Source: Shewanella ulleungensis
GTDB taxonomy: Bacteria > Pseudomonadota > Gammaproteobacteria > Enterobacterales > Shewanellaceae
Assembly: GCF_014648315.1 (NCBI RefSeq)
Contig: NZ_BMQW01000002.1
Location: 558,001-622,000 of the forward strand
Length of the DNA: 64,000 nt
Direction: 5' to 3'
The notes under the pieces were generated by a model. That model worked only from the letters and a program-made list of their open reading frames with translations, was not told the DNA's origin and made no database searches. Within the stretch, counting starts at the first letter, position 1. Every line of letters starts with the position of its first letter. Positions 1 to 8,837 of this stretch are shown here, in pieces. Both the position numbers and the translations under genes were made by a program.

Positions 1-1
1 C

Positions 2-277
2 AGCTCTATTGCACAAAGCCAGGCACTTGAATACGAAACACCGTATCAAAAAGCGGGATTTTTGCGGATGATTCAACGTTATCAGCTCGATAAAAACTTT
101 ACCCAAAAGCAAGATGAAATCGTCAACACTACCTCGACAAAAGAGTTAAACCAACTTGCGAGTAAGTTATTGAATATTGAAGATATGATTATGCTAATTG
201 TCGGCGATAAAGCCAGCGTAGAGCCGAGTTTACGTTCACTGGGATATCAGGTTGAAACACTAACACTTGCTGACTAG
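2..277 (+). CDS. M16-family zinc peptidase, C-terminal fragment (truncated by window edge)
   Basis: The reading frame is open from base 2 and runs without a stop to TAG at 275-277, so this is the 3' end of a gene that begins outside the window. About 91 residues are visible. The stretch with 'KAGFLRMIQRYQLDKNF', a helix on self-processing spacing, and a terminal 'MIMLIVGDKASVEPSLRSLGY' has the character of the final domain of insulinase/pitrilysin-like proteases, where a 'vvvGd....l..lG' strand closes the chain. The catalytic HxxEH part would lie upstream and is not seen. The family assignment comes from this C-terminal pattern only and is moderate. Confidence 0.6.
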   Translation, partial: SSIAQSQALEYETPYQKAGFLRMIQRYQLDKNFTQKQDEIVNTTSTKELNQLASKLLNIEDMIMLIVGDKASVEPSLRSLGYQVETLTLAD

Positions 278-300
278 TTACACACTTGATACGCTCCGAG

Positions 301-333
301 TTAACACTGGCACTTGAAACACGCCAGTGTTAA
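301..333. terminator. Perfect 11-bp inverted repeat after the peptidase gene
   Basis: TTAACACTGGC at 301-311 is repeated inverted as GCCAGTGTTAA at 323-333 with an 11-nt loop. No T-run follows, so it may be an RNA-stabilising 3' hairpin or half of a tandem terminator with the next hairpin. Confidence 0.55.
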
Positions 334-346
334 CCTCATATTATTA

Positions 347-377
347 AGCCAGTGGCTATGCTTGCTGGCTTTTTTTA
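347..377 (+). terminator. Rho-independent terminator of the peptidase gene
   Basis: AGCCAG (347-352) pairs with CTGGCT (365-370) and is followed by seven T (371-377). It sits 70 bases after the stop codon of the M16-like gene. Confidence 0.75.
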
Positions 378-462
378 ATGTCATTGACCAAACTAATAAC
401 TATCGTTCGTATTAGCTCATCAACGTCGGTCATTAAATAATTTGAACGGCTTAGGCCTTATT

Positions 463-496
463 AACGGTAACCGCAGTGTGTTGCCGTTTTTATTTT
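463..496 (+). terminator. Second terminator-like hairpin before gshA
   Basis: AACGGTAAC (463-471) pairs with GTTGCCGTT (480-488), nine pairs with one G-T, followed by a T-rich tail. With the two upstream hairpins it fills most of the 347-bp gap 278-624. The rest of that gap presumably holds the gshA promoter, but no convincing -35/-10 pair could be picked. Confidence 0.45.
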
Positions 497-624
497 ATTT
501 AGCGTAGTTAGCACGATGCCTAGCTCACGTAGAGATACATTTTTTGCGAATTTAGTAACAATATCCTTTATTATCAGGTCTAGCTGTTTACTCGCAATGC
601 GAATCCATAAAAGAGAGTAATAAA

Positions 625-2250
625 TTGAAGTCTTTCAATGAAAAAGTCGAACACTTAAGCGACACTCAAGGCCGAGAGGCATTATTGGGCATGTTACGTG
701 GTATTGAGCGTGAAGCATTGCGTATTGATGAAAACGGTCACTTAGCTCAAGACGAACACCCACAAGGGCTTGGTTCGGCATTAACCAACTCGCGGATCAC
801 CACAGATTATAGTGAAGCATTACTTGAATTTATTACTCCAGTTAGCAAAAGTATCGATGATTTACTTGAAGGCTTAACCCAAACACATGCATACAGCGTG
901 CGTAATCTTAATGGTCAAAAATTATGGCCTGTAAGCATGCCTTGTTTTGTCGGTGACGTATCTACTATTCCGGTTGCGCGTTATGGCACTTCAAATACCG
1001 GCAAGATGAAAACCTTATACCGTAAAGGATTAACTCACCGTTATGGTGCACTAATGCAAATTATTGCAGGAGTGCATTTCAACTTTTCGGTATCAAATGA
1101 CTTATGGCAACGTTTGTATGACGACAAGATTGCTAACGGTAATGGCGCCGCGTGTTGCAGTAAAAGCATCACTTTTGATGATTTTGTTTCAGAGTCTTAT
1201 TTTGGAATGATCCGTAATTACCGCCGCCTGGTGTGGGTGTTGCCGTATTTATTTGGTTCATCGCCTGCGCTGTGTAGTTCGTTTATTAAAGATCAAGATG
1301 TCGACTTTGAGTTTGAAAAAACAGGAAAAGGGACATTATATTTGCCATATGCAACCTCGTTGCGTATGAGTGATTTAGGTTATACAAACAAAGAGCAAGA
1401 CACGCTTAACATCAGCTATAACTCTTTACCAGAATATCTCGAGGGTGTTGGCGCCGCGATTAAGATGCCATCGAAAAAGTTTGCCCAAATTGGTGTTAAC
1501 GTTGATGGTGAGTTTCGTCAACTAAACAGTAATATTTTGCAAATCGAAAACGAATTTTATGCGCCAATTCGTGCAAAACGTGTGACCAAAAAAGGCGAAA
1601 AGCCTTCGCAAGCATTGGCTCGTGCAGGGGTTGAATACATCGAAGTGCGCGCACTAGATGTTAACCCGTTTAGTCCAGTCGGTATCGATGCCACACAAGT
1701 GCGCTTCCTCGACTTATTTTTATTATACTGTTTATTGTCACCTTCTGAAGATACTGATGATGTCGGCGAAGCAGAAATCGCAGCTAACTTAAAAGCGGTG
1801 GTATTAGAAGGGCGCAAGCCAGGGCTAATGTTACAACGTAATGGTCAAGCTATAGGCTTAAAGACGTGGATGCATGAATTGTTTGCTCAATTATCTACTC
1901 TAGCGGTATTACTAGATGGCGATGATAGCCATGCCTATCAAACCGCGTTGAGCACATGGAAAGAAGCTATTGACGACCCAGATAAAACTTTATCGGGCCG
2001 AGTGATGAATGAAGTGGTAGTAAAAGGCACAGATCACAGCGTATGGGTGAAGCAACTTGCCGAAGACTATCATGAGTTTTTAACGCATTACCCGTTAAGT
2101 GAAGCGACCGAAAAGAGTTATATAGACGAGGCCAAAGCATCGTTAGTTGAACAGCAACACATTGAAGAGCAACCGCAAGATACCTTTAGTGAGTTTTTAA
2201 AGCAGTATTTTAAAGATGTGGTGCCAGAGGGCACTTTTGAGGCTAAGTAA
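625..2250 (+). CDS. gshA: Glutamate-cysteine ligase GshA
   Basis: Joins L-glutamate and L-cysteine with ATP to gamma-glutamylcysteine, the first and rate-limiting step of cytosolic glutathione synthesis. The 541-residue length fits the gammaproteobacterial GshA type. The N-terminal 'GIEREALRI' and 'ITTDYSEALLEFITP' match the conserved start of the family, as do 'HRYGALMQIIAGVHFNFS' and 'NPFSPVGI'. The start is TTG at 625 behind AGAGAG at 612-617. No in-frame ATG exists near it, and the N-terminal motifs need this start. The gene probably has its own promoter, since hairpins precede it, and a lipoprotein gene follows after 2 bases. Family identity is very secure; only the exact start codon is open. 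Confidence 0.95.
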   Translation: MKSFNEKVEHLSDTQGREALLGMLRGIEREALRIDENGHLAQDEHPQGLGSALTNSRITTDYSEALLEFITPVSKSIDDLLEGLTQTHAYSVRNLNGQKLWPVSMPCFVGDVSTIPVARYGTSNTGKMKTLYRKGLTHRYGALMQIIAGVHFNFSVSNDLWQRLYDDKIANGNGAACCSKSITFDDFVSESYFGMIRNYRRLVWVLPYLFGSSPALCSSFIKDQDVDFEFEKTGKGTLYLPYATSLRMSDLGYTNKEQDTLNISYNSLPEYLEGVGAAIKMPSKKFAQIGVNVDGEFRQLNSNILQIENEFYAPIRAKRVTKKGEKPSQALARAGVEYIEVRALDVNPFSPVGIDATQVRFLDLFLLYCLLSPSEDTDDVGEAEIAANLKAVVLEGRKPGLMLQRNGQAIGLKTWMHELFAQLSTLAVLLDGDDSHAYQTALSTWKEAIDDPDKTLSGRVMNEVVVKGTDHSVWVKQLAEDYHEFLTHYPLSEATEKSYIDEAKASLVEQQHIEEQPQDTFSEFLKQYFKDVVPEGTFEAK

Positions 2251-2252
2251 AC

Positions 2253-2699
2253 ATGCAGAAAACGTTATCTTGGCGCCGCTTAGTATCACCCTTTGCATTA
2301 TGCTTATCGATAGTGATATTGCAAGGATGTGCATCGTCGCCAGATGACATCGCCGCCTGCGGCACAGTGTCGAGCTACATAGCGCCTGACAACAGTGCCC
2401 AGCTTTATCGAGTAGTGGTTACCCATCTCGACGGTGTGCCGGTAATATCCAGACCCAACTACCCACTTTCTGTCGGTAAACATGAGTTTACTGTGGCTGA
2501 ACTTATTAACGCACCAGAACTCAAAGTGTCATTAGCTGCACGCAAAGTGAAAGTGCTCAGCATTGATGTGAGTGCGGATCAACGCTATCACATTGCCGCT
2601 CAGTTCAATACCGACCGAATTTATATTGGTGCAAATCAAGGTTATTGGCAGCCAATTGTCTGGCAAACAGAATCACATGAGTGTGAAATGAAGCGTTAG
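2253..2699 (+). CDS. Putative lipoprotein, unknown function
   Basis: 148 residues starting 2 bases after the gshA stop, so co-transcription with gshA is likely; GAGG at 2240-2243 can serve as ribosome binding site. The N-terminus is a type II signal peptide: positive residues, a hydrophobic run, then the lipobox LQGC with Cys26. The mature part has a likely beta-rich fold ('HEFTVAELINAPEL', 'YHIAAQFNTDRIYIG'), which resembles small envelope lipoproteins that carry a carboxypeptidase-regulatory-like sandwich, but I do not recognise a family. Two further Cys (in 'AACGTVSS' and near the C-terminus, 'HECEMKR') could form a disulfide in the periplasm. Function not inferred. Confidence 0.8.
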   Translation: MQKTLSWRRLVSPFALCLSIVILQGCASSPDDIAACGTVSSYIAPDNSAQLYRVVVTHLDGVPVISRPNYPLSVGKHEFTVAELINAPELKVSLAARKVKVLSIDVSADQRYHIAAQFNTDRIYIGANQGYWQPIVWQTESHECEMKR

Positions 2700-2818
2700 T
2701 CCGAATTGCATTAATGATTTATTGATGTAAAAGTCACAGGATGATCATAGGCTTAGATTTTTACCTTGGATATCATTTCGCTAGCGTGAGCTGTTCATTA
2801 AGTGCAAATAGAGGTGTT

Positions 2819-3421
2819 ATGAAGCGTTTTTTAGCTATTATTAGCTCAGTTGTATTACTACAACTATCGGGTTGTGCCACCTCTCCTCCGCAAGAACCAG
2901 ACAACATTTGTTCCATCTTTAAAGAACACAGCTCTTGGTATGATGCCGCAGTTGATACCCGAGAAAAGTGGGGCGTGCCAGTACATGTTCCACTCGCTAT
3001 GATGTATCAAGAAAGTGGTTTTAGACACAATGCAGCACCGCCAATGGAATACTTTTTAGGATTCATTCCAACCGGTCGAGCGAGTGATGCCTATGGTTAT
3101 GCTCAGGCTAAAAATATGACCTGGGATGACTACGTAAGAGAAACCGGCAACAGTTGGTCAAGTCGCAGTGATTTTGACGATGCGATGGATTTTATGGGCT
3201 GGTATATCTATAAAACCAACAAAGTTAATGGCGTGTCTAAATGGGATGCTAAAAATCAATATTTAAATTATCACGAAGGTTGGGGCGGTTATAAACGTGG
3301 CTCTTACAAAGCGAAAAAGTGGTTGATCCCTGTCGCCAACAAAGTCGACCAACGCGCCAGGCGTTACGCTGCCCAATATGGGCAATGCAAAGACGATTTA
3401 GATTCATCTTGGTGGTGGTAA
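2819..3421 (+). CDS. Lysozyme-like / transglycosylase-fold lipoprotein
   Basis: 200 residues from ATG 2819, which has AGAGG just upstream; a longer in-frame reading from 2741 would put a non-signal stretch before a clear type II signal peptide and is rejected. The lipobox is LSGC. The mature domain contains 'VPLAMMYQESGFRHNA' (a candidate catalytic Glu in the usual ..YQESGF position of lytic transglycosylases), 'DAYGYAQAKNMTWDDY', and 'YLNYHEGWGGYKRG', all typical of the goose-lysozyme/SLT fold. It should act on peptidoglycan from the outer-membrane inner face. The C-terminus ends in three Trp. It has its own hairpin terminator shared with the convergent purK. The fold is secure, the exact activity is not. 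Confidence 0.8.
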   Translation: MKRFLAIISSVVLLQLSGCATSPPQEPDNICSIFKEHSSWYDAAVDTREKWGVPVHVPLAMMYQESGFRHNAAPPMEYFLGFIPTGRASDAYGYAQAKNMTWDDYVRETGNSWSSRSDFDDAMDFMGWYIYKTNKVNGVSKWDAKNQYLNYHEGWGGYKRGSYKAKKWLIPVANKVDQRARRYAAQYGQCKDDLDSSWWW

Positions 3422-3461
3422 TACCAACAACCTACTTGAGCGCGATTAAGTCAGTCATAAC

Positions 3462-3487
3462 AAAAAAGGAGCCTAGGCTCCTTTTTT
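3462..3487. terminator. Bidirectional terminator between lipoprotein gene and purK
   Basis: A perfect 26-bp palindrome: six A, GGAGCC, TA, GGCTCC, six T. It serves the + strand lipoprotein gene and the - strand purEK operon. Confidence 0.9.
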
Positions 3488-3502
3488 GTTAATCAAGATG
3501 GT

Positions 3503-4585
3503 TTAAGCAAACTCAGCCAAAATCCAATCTAATGGTGCTTGATATTGCTGTGGCATCCAGATTTTTAGTTGGTTAATGCTGTCTTCTAACATAGTTTTAT
3601 TGTGTACAGATAAGTTTAAGTGGCCTACTTTACGGCCAACTCGTACTTCTTTGTTGTACCAAAATAACTCTGCATTAGGTAGGCTTAGCCAACGGTCGTC
3701 TTTATCAACGCCAATTAAGTTCACCATCACACATTGAAAATTTACCTGGGGCTGATGCAGCGGTAGATTACACAGCGCGCGCAAATGTAATTCAAACTGG
3801 TTAATGTGACAACCAGCCTGAGTCCAATGGCCTGAGTTGTGTACTCTTGGAGCAAGCTCATTAACCATTAAGTGTTCCCCAACTCTAAAACACTCCATTG
3901 CCATTACGCCAACATAATTAAGGCCATTCATAACCTTGCTTAACATGGTTTCAGCTTCTGCTTGCAACGTAGCTAAACGGCTTAATGGTGCAATAGACGC
4001 CATTAAAATACCGTCTTGATGTAAGTTGAGTGTTAGTGGATAAAACAAACAACGGCCATCTTGGGTACGCACGCCAACTAAAGACACTTCTTCATCAAAG
4101 TTAATTGCTTGCTCAGCAATGGCTTCATTGCGCCAATCATCAGGAATAGTGGTTGCTTCGTTCTGTTTTAACCAATGTTGACCTTTACCGTCATAACCGC
4201 CAGTGCGACGCTTTAACAATACTCGTTCACCATAAGCGCTGTGAAGTGCTTCGGTACTGGTATTATCATCGACTAATTGCCATGGTGAGGTTGCTACCGA
4301 CAGTTCATCTAGTAGACTTTTTTGAGTAAAACGATCAGCTAAACGGCCAAACACAGGGCCATTAATAAAATGCGCATGCTGACTTAATTGCAGGCTGAGC
4401 TGTGACTCTGGCCACTGCTCACGTTCAGCGGTAATAATGTCGTCAGCCAATAGCGGTAATTGCACATCAGACGGGGTCATAATATCAACTGGACGTACAT
4501 TAATGCCCAGTGGCTGCCCAGCATGGCTGAGCATAGCGCCTAATTGACCATCGCCTAATACCCAAAGATTTTTTGGCAATGTCAT
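3503..4585 (-). CDS. purK: N5-carboxyaminoimidazole ribonucleotide synthase PurK
   Basis: ATP-grasp enzyme that carboxylates 5-aminoimidazole ribonucleotide to N5-CAIR in de novo purine synthesis. 360 residues, normal for the family. The N-terminus 'LPKNLWVLGDGQLGAMLSHAG' matches the PurK nucleotide-binding start, and 'LLKRRTGGYDGKGQ' is the ATP-grasp lysine/glycine loop. 'NELAPRVHNSGHWTQ' is the highly conserved C-terminal signature. The start ATG overlaps the stop of purE by one base, so the two are translationally coupled in one operon. Cytosolic. Confidence 0.97.
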   Translation of the reverse strand: MTLPKNLWVLGDGQLGAMLSHAGQPLGINVRPVDIMTPSDVQLPLLADDIITAEREQWPESQLSLQLSQHAHFINGPVFGRLADRFTQKSLLDELSVATSPWQLVDDNTSTEALHSAYGERVLLKRRTGGYDGKGQHWLKQNEATTIPDDWRNEAIAEQAINFDEEVSLVGVRTQDGRCLFYPLTLNLHQDGILMASIAPLSRLATLQAEAETMLSKVMNGLNYVGVMAMECFRVGEHLMVNELAPRVHNSGHWTQAGCHINQFELHLRALCNLPLHQPQVNFQCVMVNLIGVDKDDRWLSLPNAELFWYNKEVRVGRKVGHLNLSVHNKTMLEDSINQLKIWMPQQYQAPLDWILAEFA

Positions 4586-5076
4586 TAGTCTTCTCTCGGA
4601 TCGGGATTATCAAGAATAGAGCGAGTCTGCTCATCGCGAAAAGCGTCTAAACGCGCGGCTAAATCAGCGTCGGTAATAGCGAGTATTTGGCTGGCAAGTA
4701 AGCCTGCGTTAAATGCGCCAGCTGTACCGATGGCTAAGGTACCAACGGCAATCCCTTTGGGCATTTGAACAATAGACAATAAGCTGTCCATGCCTGATAA
4801 CGCCTTGCTTTGCACTGGCACACCCAATACAGGTAAGCGAGTTTTAGAGGCGATCATGCCTGGCAAATGGGCTGCTCCGCCTGCGCCACCAATAATGACT
4901 TTATAGCCTTTATCTGCAGCAGAACTTGCAAATTCCATTAGCTTGTCAGGTGTTCGGTGAGCTGAAACAACTTCAACATGATAAGGCACTTGAAGCTTAT
5001 CCATTATTTCAGCGGCGGCTTCCATTGTCGGCCAATCACTTTTCGAACCCATTACAACAGCAACTAGGGCTTGCAT
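4585..5076 (-). CDS. purE: N5-CAIR mutase PurE
   Basis: Converts N5-CAIR to 4-carboxy-AIR, the step after PurK. 163 residues, class I PurE length. '[11 protein letters not shown]' near the N-terminus is the substrate-phosphate loop, 'SAHRTPD' carries the catalytic His region, and '[12 protein letters not shown]' is the conserved glycine-rich segment. First gene of the purEK operon on the minus strand; GGAG lies 6-9 bases before ATG at 5076. I looked for a PurR operator in the upstream 300 bases and could not find a convincing one. Confidence 0.97.
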   Translation of the reverse strand: MQALVAVVMGSKSDWPTMEAAAEIMDKLQVPYHVEVVSAHRTPDKLMEFASSAADKGYKVIIGGAGGAAHLPGMIASKTRLPVLGVPVQSKALSGMDSLLSIVQMPKGIAVGTLAIGTAGAFNAGLLASQILAITDADLAARLDAFRDEQTRSILDNPDPRED

Positions 5077-5321
5077 GTTAACTCCTTAATGTACTTATTC
5101 TATTAGTATATTTTGTTAATTCACTGGGTAAATAACCTGAGCGATTAACCTCAATATTAAGGCGATAAAAAAGGGGCTAGATAATAGCATAAGCCGTGCG
5201 CTATTGGCTGCACTTCAGTGTTTCTTGAGGCTAACACTCAGTTTCTAAATACGAAAACTGTTTTGTGGCATTTAAGTCGCTAAAAATGTCATCTCAATAA
5301 CCCTTTTTTAATTTGTTCTCG

Positions 5322-5354
5322 TTAATAGTGAGTAATGGCACCTCACACTATTAA
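5322..5354. promoter_or_regulatory. Inverted repeat upstream of the VWA/ECF operon
   Basis: TTAATAGTG at 5322-5330 and CACTATTAA at 5346-5354, perfect 9-bp arms 15 bases apart, ending 23 bases before the VWA start. It lies in the 301-bp divergent region between purE and the VWA gene. Candidate operator or leader hairpin; nothing else stood out in this gap. Confidence 0.4.
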
Positions 5355-5377
5355 TCACAAATGATAAAAAGGACACA

Positions 5378-7180
5378 ATGATGATGAATGATAAGCACGT
5401 ACTTAACCGAAGTATTTTGGCATTATTAATCAGTGGCATCCTTATTGGCGGCTGCGCAAAAGAGTCAAGCCATGTACCTAAGGAAGATCAGACTCGCTCT
5501 ACAGTGAGCGATCCTGGATCGATAACCGCCAAAAAAGACTTACCAGTGAGCGATTATCAGCTAAAACCGCAACAAGCTGAAATGATGATTTCTGTACAGG
5601 GACAAGCTCATAGGCTGGTTAAACAGCATCAACAATTGAGTGAAGCCAAGGTTATGGCCAGTGCAATGCCAATGCACAATGGTAATCGTCTCAGCTCTGC
5701 AACGATTAATAATGATAAATTTGCCACTGTGATGCAAAACGGCAATATAGTTGCCGCGGAAACACCGGTTTCAACGTTTTCAATCGATGTCGATACAGGC
5801 AGTTACAGCACCACCCGCAGAATGATTAATCAAGGCCAATTACCGGCAAAAGACAGTGTGAGAGTAGAGGAGCTGATCAATTATTTTAGCTACAACTATC
5901 CCGTGCCAACCGATGCCGATGCACCTTTTAATGTCACCACAGAGTTAGCCCCATCGCCCTACAATCAAGATGCGCATTTATTACGCATTGGTATTAAAGG
6001 TTTTGATATTGCCGCCGAACAACGCGGTGCCAGTAATCTTGTTTTGTTGTTAGATGTGTCTGGCTCAATGTCATCGAATGATAAACTACCATTATTAAAA
6101 CAAGCATTATTAATGCTAAGCCAGCAACTGTCAGCACAAGATAAGGTTTCGATTGTTGTTTACGCCGGTGCCAGTGGCGTTGTGTTAGATGGCGTTTCCG
6201 GTAATGACTTTACGGCCATCAGCCATGCGCTTAATCAGTTAACGGCTCAAGGTGGCACCAATGGTAGCCAAGGGATACAACTGGCGTATCAATTAGCGCA
6301 AAAACATTTTATTAAAAACGGCAGTAATCGCGTTATTTTAGCCACCGATGGCGATTTTAATCTAGGCATGACCGACCACCAACAGTTGGTGGATTATGTG
6401 GCGATTCACAGTAACAATGGGATTGGGTTATCGACGCTAGGTTTCGGTTTAGGTTCTGGTAATGGCGGTTATAACGACCATTTACTGGAGCAGTTATCGA
6501 ATAAAGCCAATGGTCAATATGCCTATATCGATACCTTAAATGAAGCTCGCAAAGTGTTGGTTGATCAGCTAAGTGTAACATTGTTAACTATTGCTCACGA
6601 TGTCAAAGTGCAAATAGAATTTAATCCTGCATTGGTATCAGAATATCGTTTAATCGGTTACGAAAACCGTTTACTTAACCGCAGTGACTTTAACAATGAT
6701 GCTGTCGACGCTGGCGAAATTGGAGCCGGCCACACTGTTACAGCATTATACGAATTACGCTATAACGACAGCCACAATAAGCTCGTTGATCCACTGCGTT
6801 ATCAAGTATCAGCAGCGGTTGATGGCAATAAGCATGTGGTAAGCGATGAAGTGGCTTTTCTCAAGTTACGTTATAAAGCCATTGGCGGCCAAGCAAGCCA
6901 ATTATTAACATATCCAATTAGTAAGCAACAACAATTAAGTCAGTTACAACACGCTAGTGAAGACTTGCGCTTTGCAGCCGCAGTCGCCGGATTTGGCCAA
7001 TTACTTAACCATAATCATTATGTCCACGATACTGATTATGCTAAGTTAATTGCACTTGCCGAATCTGCAATGGGCCAAGATAATTTTGGTTATCGTCATG
7101 AGTTTGTACAGTTATTGAAAACGGCCAAAGTATTGTCTGAGCAAACTGCATTGGCAGTTAAGCAAACTAACCCATACTAA
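5378..7180 (+). CDS. VWA-domain lipoprotein (YfbK-like)
   Basis: 600 residues. Type II signal peptide with lipobox IGGC (Cys26), then a charged linker. The conserved N-terminal segment of the YfbK family ('STFSIDVDTGSYSTTRRMIN', near 132-151) precedes the von Willebrand factor A domain with a full MIDAS motif DVSGS at 226-230. A beta-rich C-terminal region of DUF3520 type follows ('YRLIGYENRLLNRSDFNND', 'TALYEL'). VWA domains bind ligands through a metal ion; the lipid anchor puts this one in the envelope. Start ATG 5378 sits behind AAGGA; two more in-frame ATGs follow directly. The gene is 7 bases from an ECF sigma gene, so the cluster may be an envelope-sensing module. The ligand cannot be told from sequence. 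Confidence 0.9.
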   Translation: MMMNDKHVLNRSILALLISGILIGGCAKESSHVPKEDQTRSTVSDPGSITAKKDLPVSDYQLKPQQAEMMISVQGQAHRLVKQHQQLSEAKVMASAMPMHNGNRLSSATINNDKFATVMQNGNIVAAETPVSTFSIDVDTGSYSTTRRMINQGQLPAKDSVRVEELINYFSYNYPVPTDADAPFNVTTELAPSPYNQDAHLLRIGIKGFDIAAEQRGASNLVLLLDVSGSMSSNDKLPLLKQALLMLSQQLSAQDKVSIVVYAGASGVVLDGVSGNDFTAISHALNQLTAQGGTNGSQGIQLAYQLAQKHFIKNGSNRVILATDGDFNLGMTDHQQLVDYVAIHSNNGIGLSTLGFGLGSGNGGYNDHLLEQLSNKANGQYAYIDTLNEARKVLVDQLSVTLLTIAHDVKVQIEFNPALVSEYRLIGYENRLLNRSDFNNDAVDAGEIGAGHTVTALYELRYNDSHNKLVDPLRYQVSAAVDGNKHVVSDEVAFLKLRYKAIGGQASQLLTYPISKQQQLSQLQHASEDLRFAAAVAGFGQLLNHNHYVHDTDYAKLIALAESAMGQDNFGYRHEFVQLLKTAKVLSEQTALAVKQTNPY

Positions 7181-7187
7181 GGATAAA

Positions 7188-7832
7188 ATGGTGCCAACAC
7201 TCATACAGTCAAAAGATGCACAGTCAAAAGATGCGCTGCCCAAGGATGATATTTTAGTGCCTCAAGCCGGTAGTGATGAGCAACTGATGCTCGACTACCA
7301 GGCGGGCGATATTAGTGCATTTGAGGTGCTATATCGCAAACACAAAGGCCCTTTGTATCGTTATTTTGTTCGTCAATTACATGACCAGCAATTAGCTGAA
7401 GATTTGTATCAAGACACCTGGGGTAAAGTCATTAATGCATCATCGCAATATCAAGTCAGTGCTAAATTTACAACTTGGCTGTATAAAATTGCTCACAATT
7501 TACTGATTGACCATGTGCGGGCTGTTAAGCCCCTCGATAAGGTGGTCCCATTGGGCGAAGATGCAACGATGGACAGCCTTCAAGCAGATGCTCAAGCTTC
7601 GCCCGAACCGCAAATTGAGCAACAGCAACAAGCCGATATGATGAAAGGGTGCATTGCCAAGTTACCTGCAATGCAAAAAGAAGCGTTTTTACTCAATATC
7701 GAAATGGGCATGACCGCCGCGATGATTAGCGACATTGCTAATGTGACTTTAGAGGCAACTAAAAGTCGTATTCGCTATGCTTATCAAAGTATTAAGCAAT
7801 GTATTTCTAATCAATTGCAGGAGACAACATGA
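7188..7832 (+). CDS. ECF-family RNA polymerase sigma factor
   Basis: 214 residues. Region 2 is seen as 'DISAFEVLYRKHKGPLYRYF' followed by 'AEDLYQDTWGKV' (core binding and -10 recognition) and 'FTTWLYKIAHNLLIDHVR'. Region 4 is the helix-turn-helix 'MTAAMISDIANVTLEATKSRIRYA'. The region-4 start is slightly unusual: ECF proteins normally have 'eiAe.lg.s.gTVKSRl', and here 'LEATKSRIR' keeps the recognition helix. An N-terminal extension of about 25 residues holds a threefold 5-residue repeat. The gene follows the VWA gene by 7 bases and overlaps the next by 4, so its target is likely this operon or envelope genes. AAGGA precedes ATG 7188. Confidence 0.9.
   Translation: MVPTLIQSKDAQSKDALPKDDILVPQAGSDEQLMLDYQAGDISAFEVLYRKHKGPLYRYFVRQLHDQQLAEDLYQDTWGKVINASSQYQVSAKFTTWLYKIAHNLLIDHVRAVKPLDKVVPLGEDATMDSLQADAQASPEPQIEQQQQADMMKGCIAKLPAMQKEAFLLNIEMGMTAAMISDIANVTLEATKSRIRYAYQSIKQCISNQLQETT
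7206..7250 (+). repeat. 15-bp tandem repeat at the 5' end of the sigma gene
   Basis: Two copies of CAGTCAAAAGATGC(A/G) at 7206-7220 and 7221-7235 and a degenerate third at 7236-7250, coding QSKDA-QSKDA-LPKDD. The unit is a multiple of three, so copy-number change keeps the frame. Confidence 0.85.
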
Positions 7833-8677
7833 TGAATAAGCCACAAGATCATGATGCAGAGTTCACTGCATTACAAACCGAAATAAATGATACATATCAT
7901 CAACAACCATTAGAGCAACCCTCCGCAGAACTCGATGAAGCCATACTAGCCAGAGCGCGTTCAGGTGTGTATGTCACCCAAACTGCCAGTTTAGCTAAAA
8001 AATCAATCTGGCAACGCAATGCATGGGGGTTATCAAGCGCTGCATCGGTATTGCTGGTGGCGGGATTATTTATATTATCTCCAAGTTTGCAAAAGCACCT
8101 TGGCACAGATCTAGAGCAAAACTTATCTGAACCGCCTGCATCATTTAAGCAACTTAAATCGACAACAGATTCCCCTCAAGTCTTCGAGACACCTGTTGAA
8201 GATGCTACAGCAGCAGAATCGATTGCGGTACAGGGATTGTCGATGAGTTCAGCGCCAATGAATAACGAACGCATTAATCGTGATGTAATTAGTGAAGTGT
8301 CTGATAGTAATCAGTCAGATAGCAATGGATCTGTTGAACCTCAAATGGCAGACAAATCGTCTACGTTAATGAGTGCTGCGCCCGCTAACATCAAAGCACA
8401 AGCACAAAAGAAAGCACTAGAACTGCAATCTAGTCGCCATGCCAAAGAGGTGCAACAAGTGAAACAATCATTTAATGGGTCGTTAAAAGGTGACATTGAG
8501 TTAGATACTGCAGATGCCGCCTTAGACCGCTTAAAAGTGTTAGTGGCCGACAATAAAATGATGCAGGCAGAGCGTTATATGATCACCGTCGATCAACGCT
8601 TCCCTGAACTATCAGACCCGTCGCATCCACTGTATGATCAATACCATAAGATTGTACTGCAACTGACTTCACAGTAA
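7829..8677 (+). CDS. Putative anti-sigma / membrane-anchored regulator
   Basis: 282 residues. Its ATG overlaps the end of the sigma gene by 4 bases, an arrangement typical of sigma/anti-sigma pairs. An N-terminal cytoplasmic part of about 65 residues is followed by one membrane segment ('AWGLSSAASVLLVAGLFILS') and a long periplasmic part rich in Ser, Gln and Asp. The C-terminal helical stretch 'LDRLKVLVADNKMMQAERYMITVDQRFPEL' may be a compact protein-binding domain. There is no zinc-binding HxxxCxxC of the ZAS type, so anti-sigma activity is inferred only from position and topology. Confidence 0.7.
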   Translation: MMNKPQDHDAEFTALQTEINDTYHQQPLEQPSAELDEAILARARSGVYVTQTASLAKKSIWQRNAWGLSSAASVLLVAGLFILSPSLQKHLGTDLEQNLSEPPASFKQLKSTTDSPQVFETPVEDATAAESIAVQGLSMSSAPMNNERINRDVISEVSDSNQSDSNGSVEPQMADKSSTLMSAAPANIKAQAQKKALELQSSRHAKEVQQVKQSFNGSLKGDIELDTADAALDRLKVLVADNKMMQAERYMITVDQRFPELSDPSHPLYDQYHKIVLQLTSQ

Positions 8678-8711
8678 GCATAATACCCGAATACCAAGAC
8701 GATAAAATACC

Positions 8712-8743
8712 AACGGCTAAGCAATCATTGCTTAGCCGTTTTT
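8712..8743 (+). terminator. Terminator of the VWA-ECF operon
   Basis: AACGGCTAAGCAA (8712-8724), loop TCA, TTGCTTAGCCGTT (8728-8740): a perfect 13-bp stem followed by T residues. Confidence 0.9.
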
Positions 8744-8837
8744 GGTTACATTTTTGTGCTGCAATAAATGGCTTAAGTCTGATAATGTGAAAAGATAGTT
8801 AAAAAGGCCTTAGACAGAATAAAGGAAATACTTCGCC

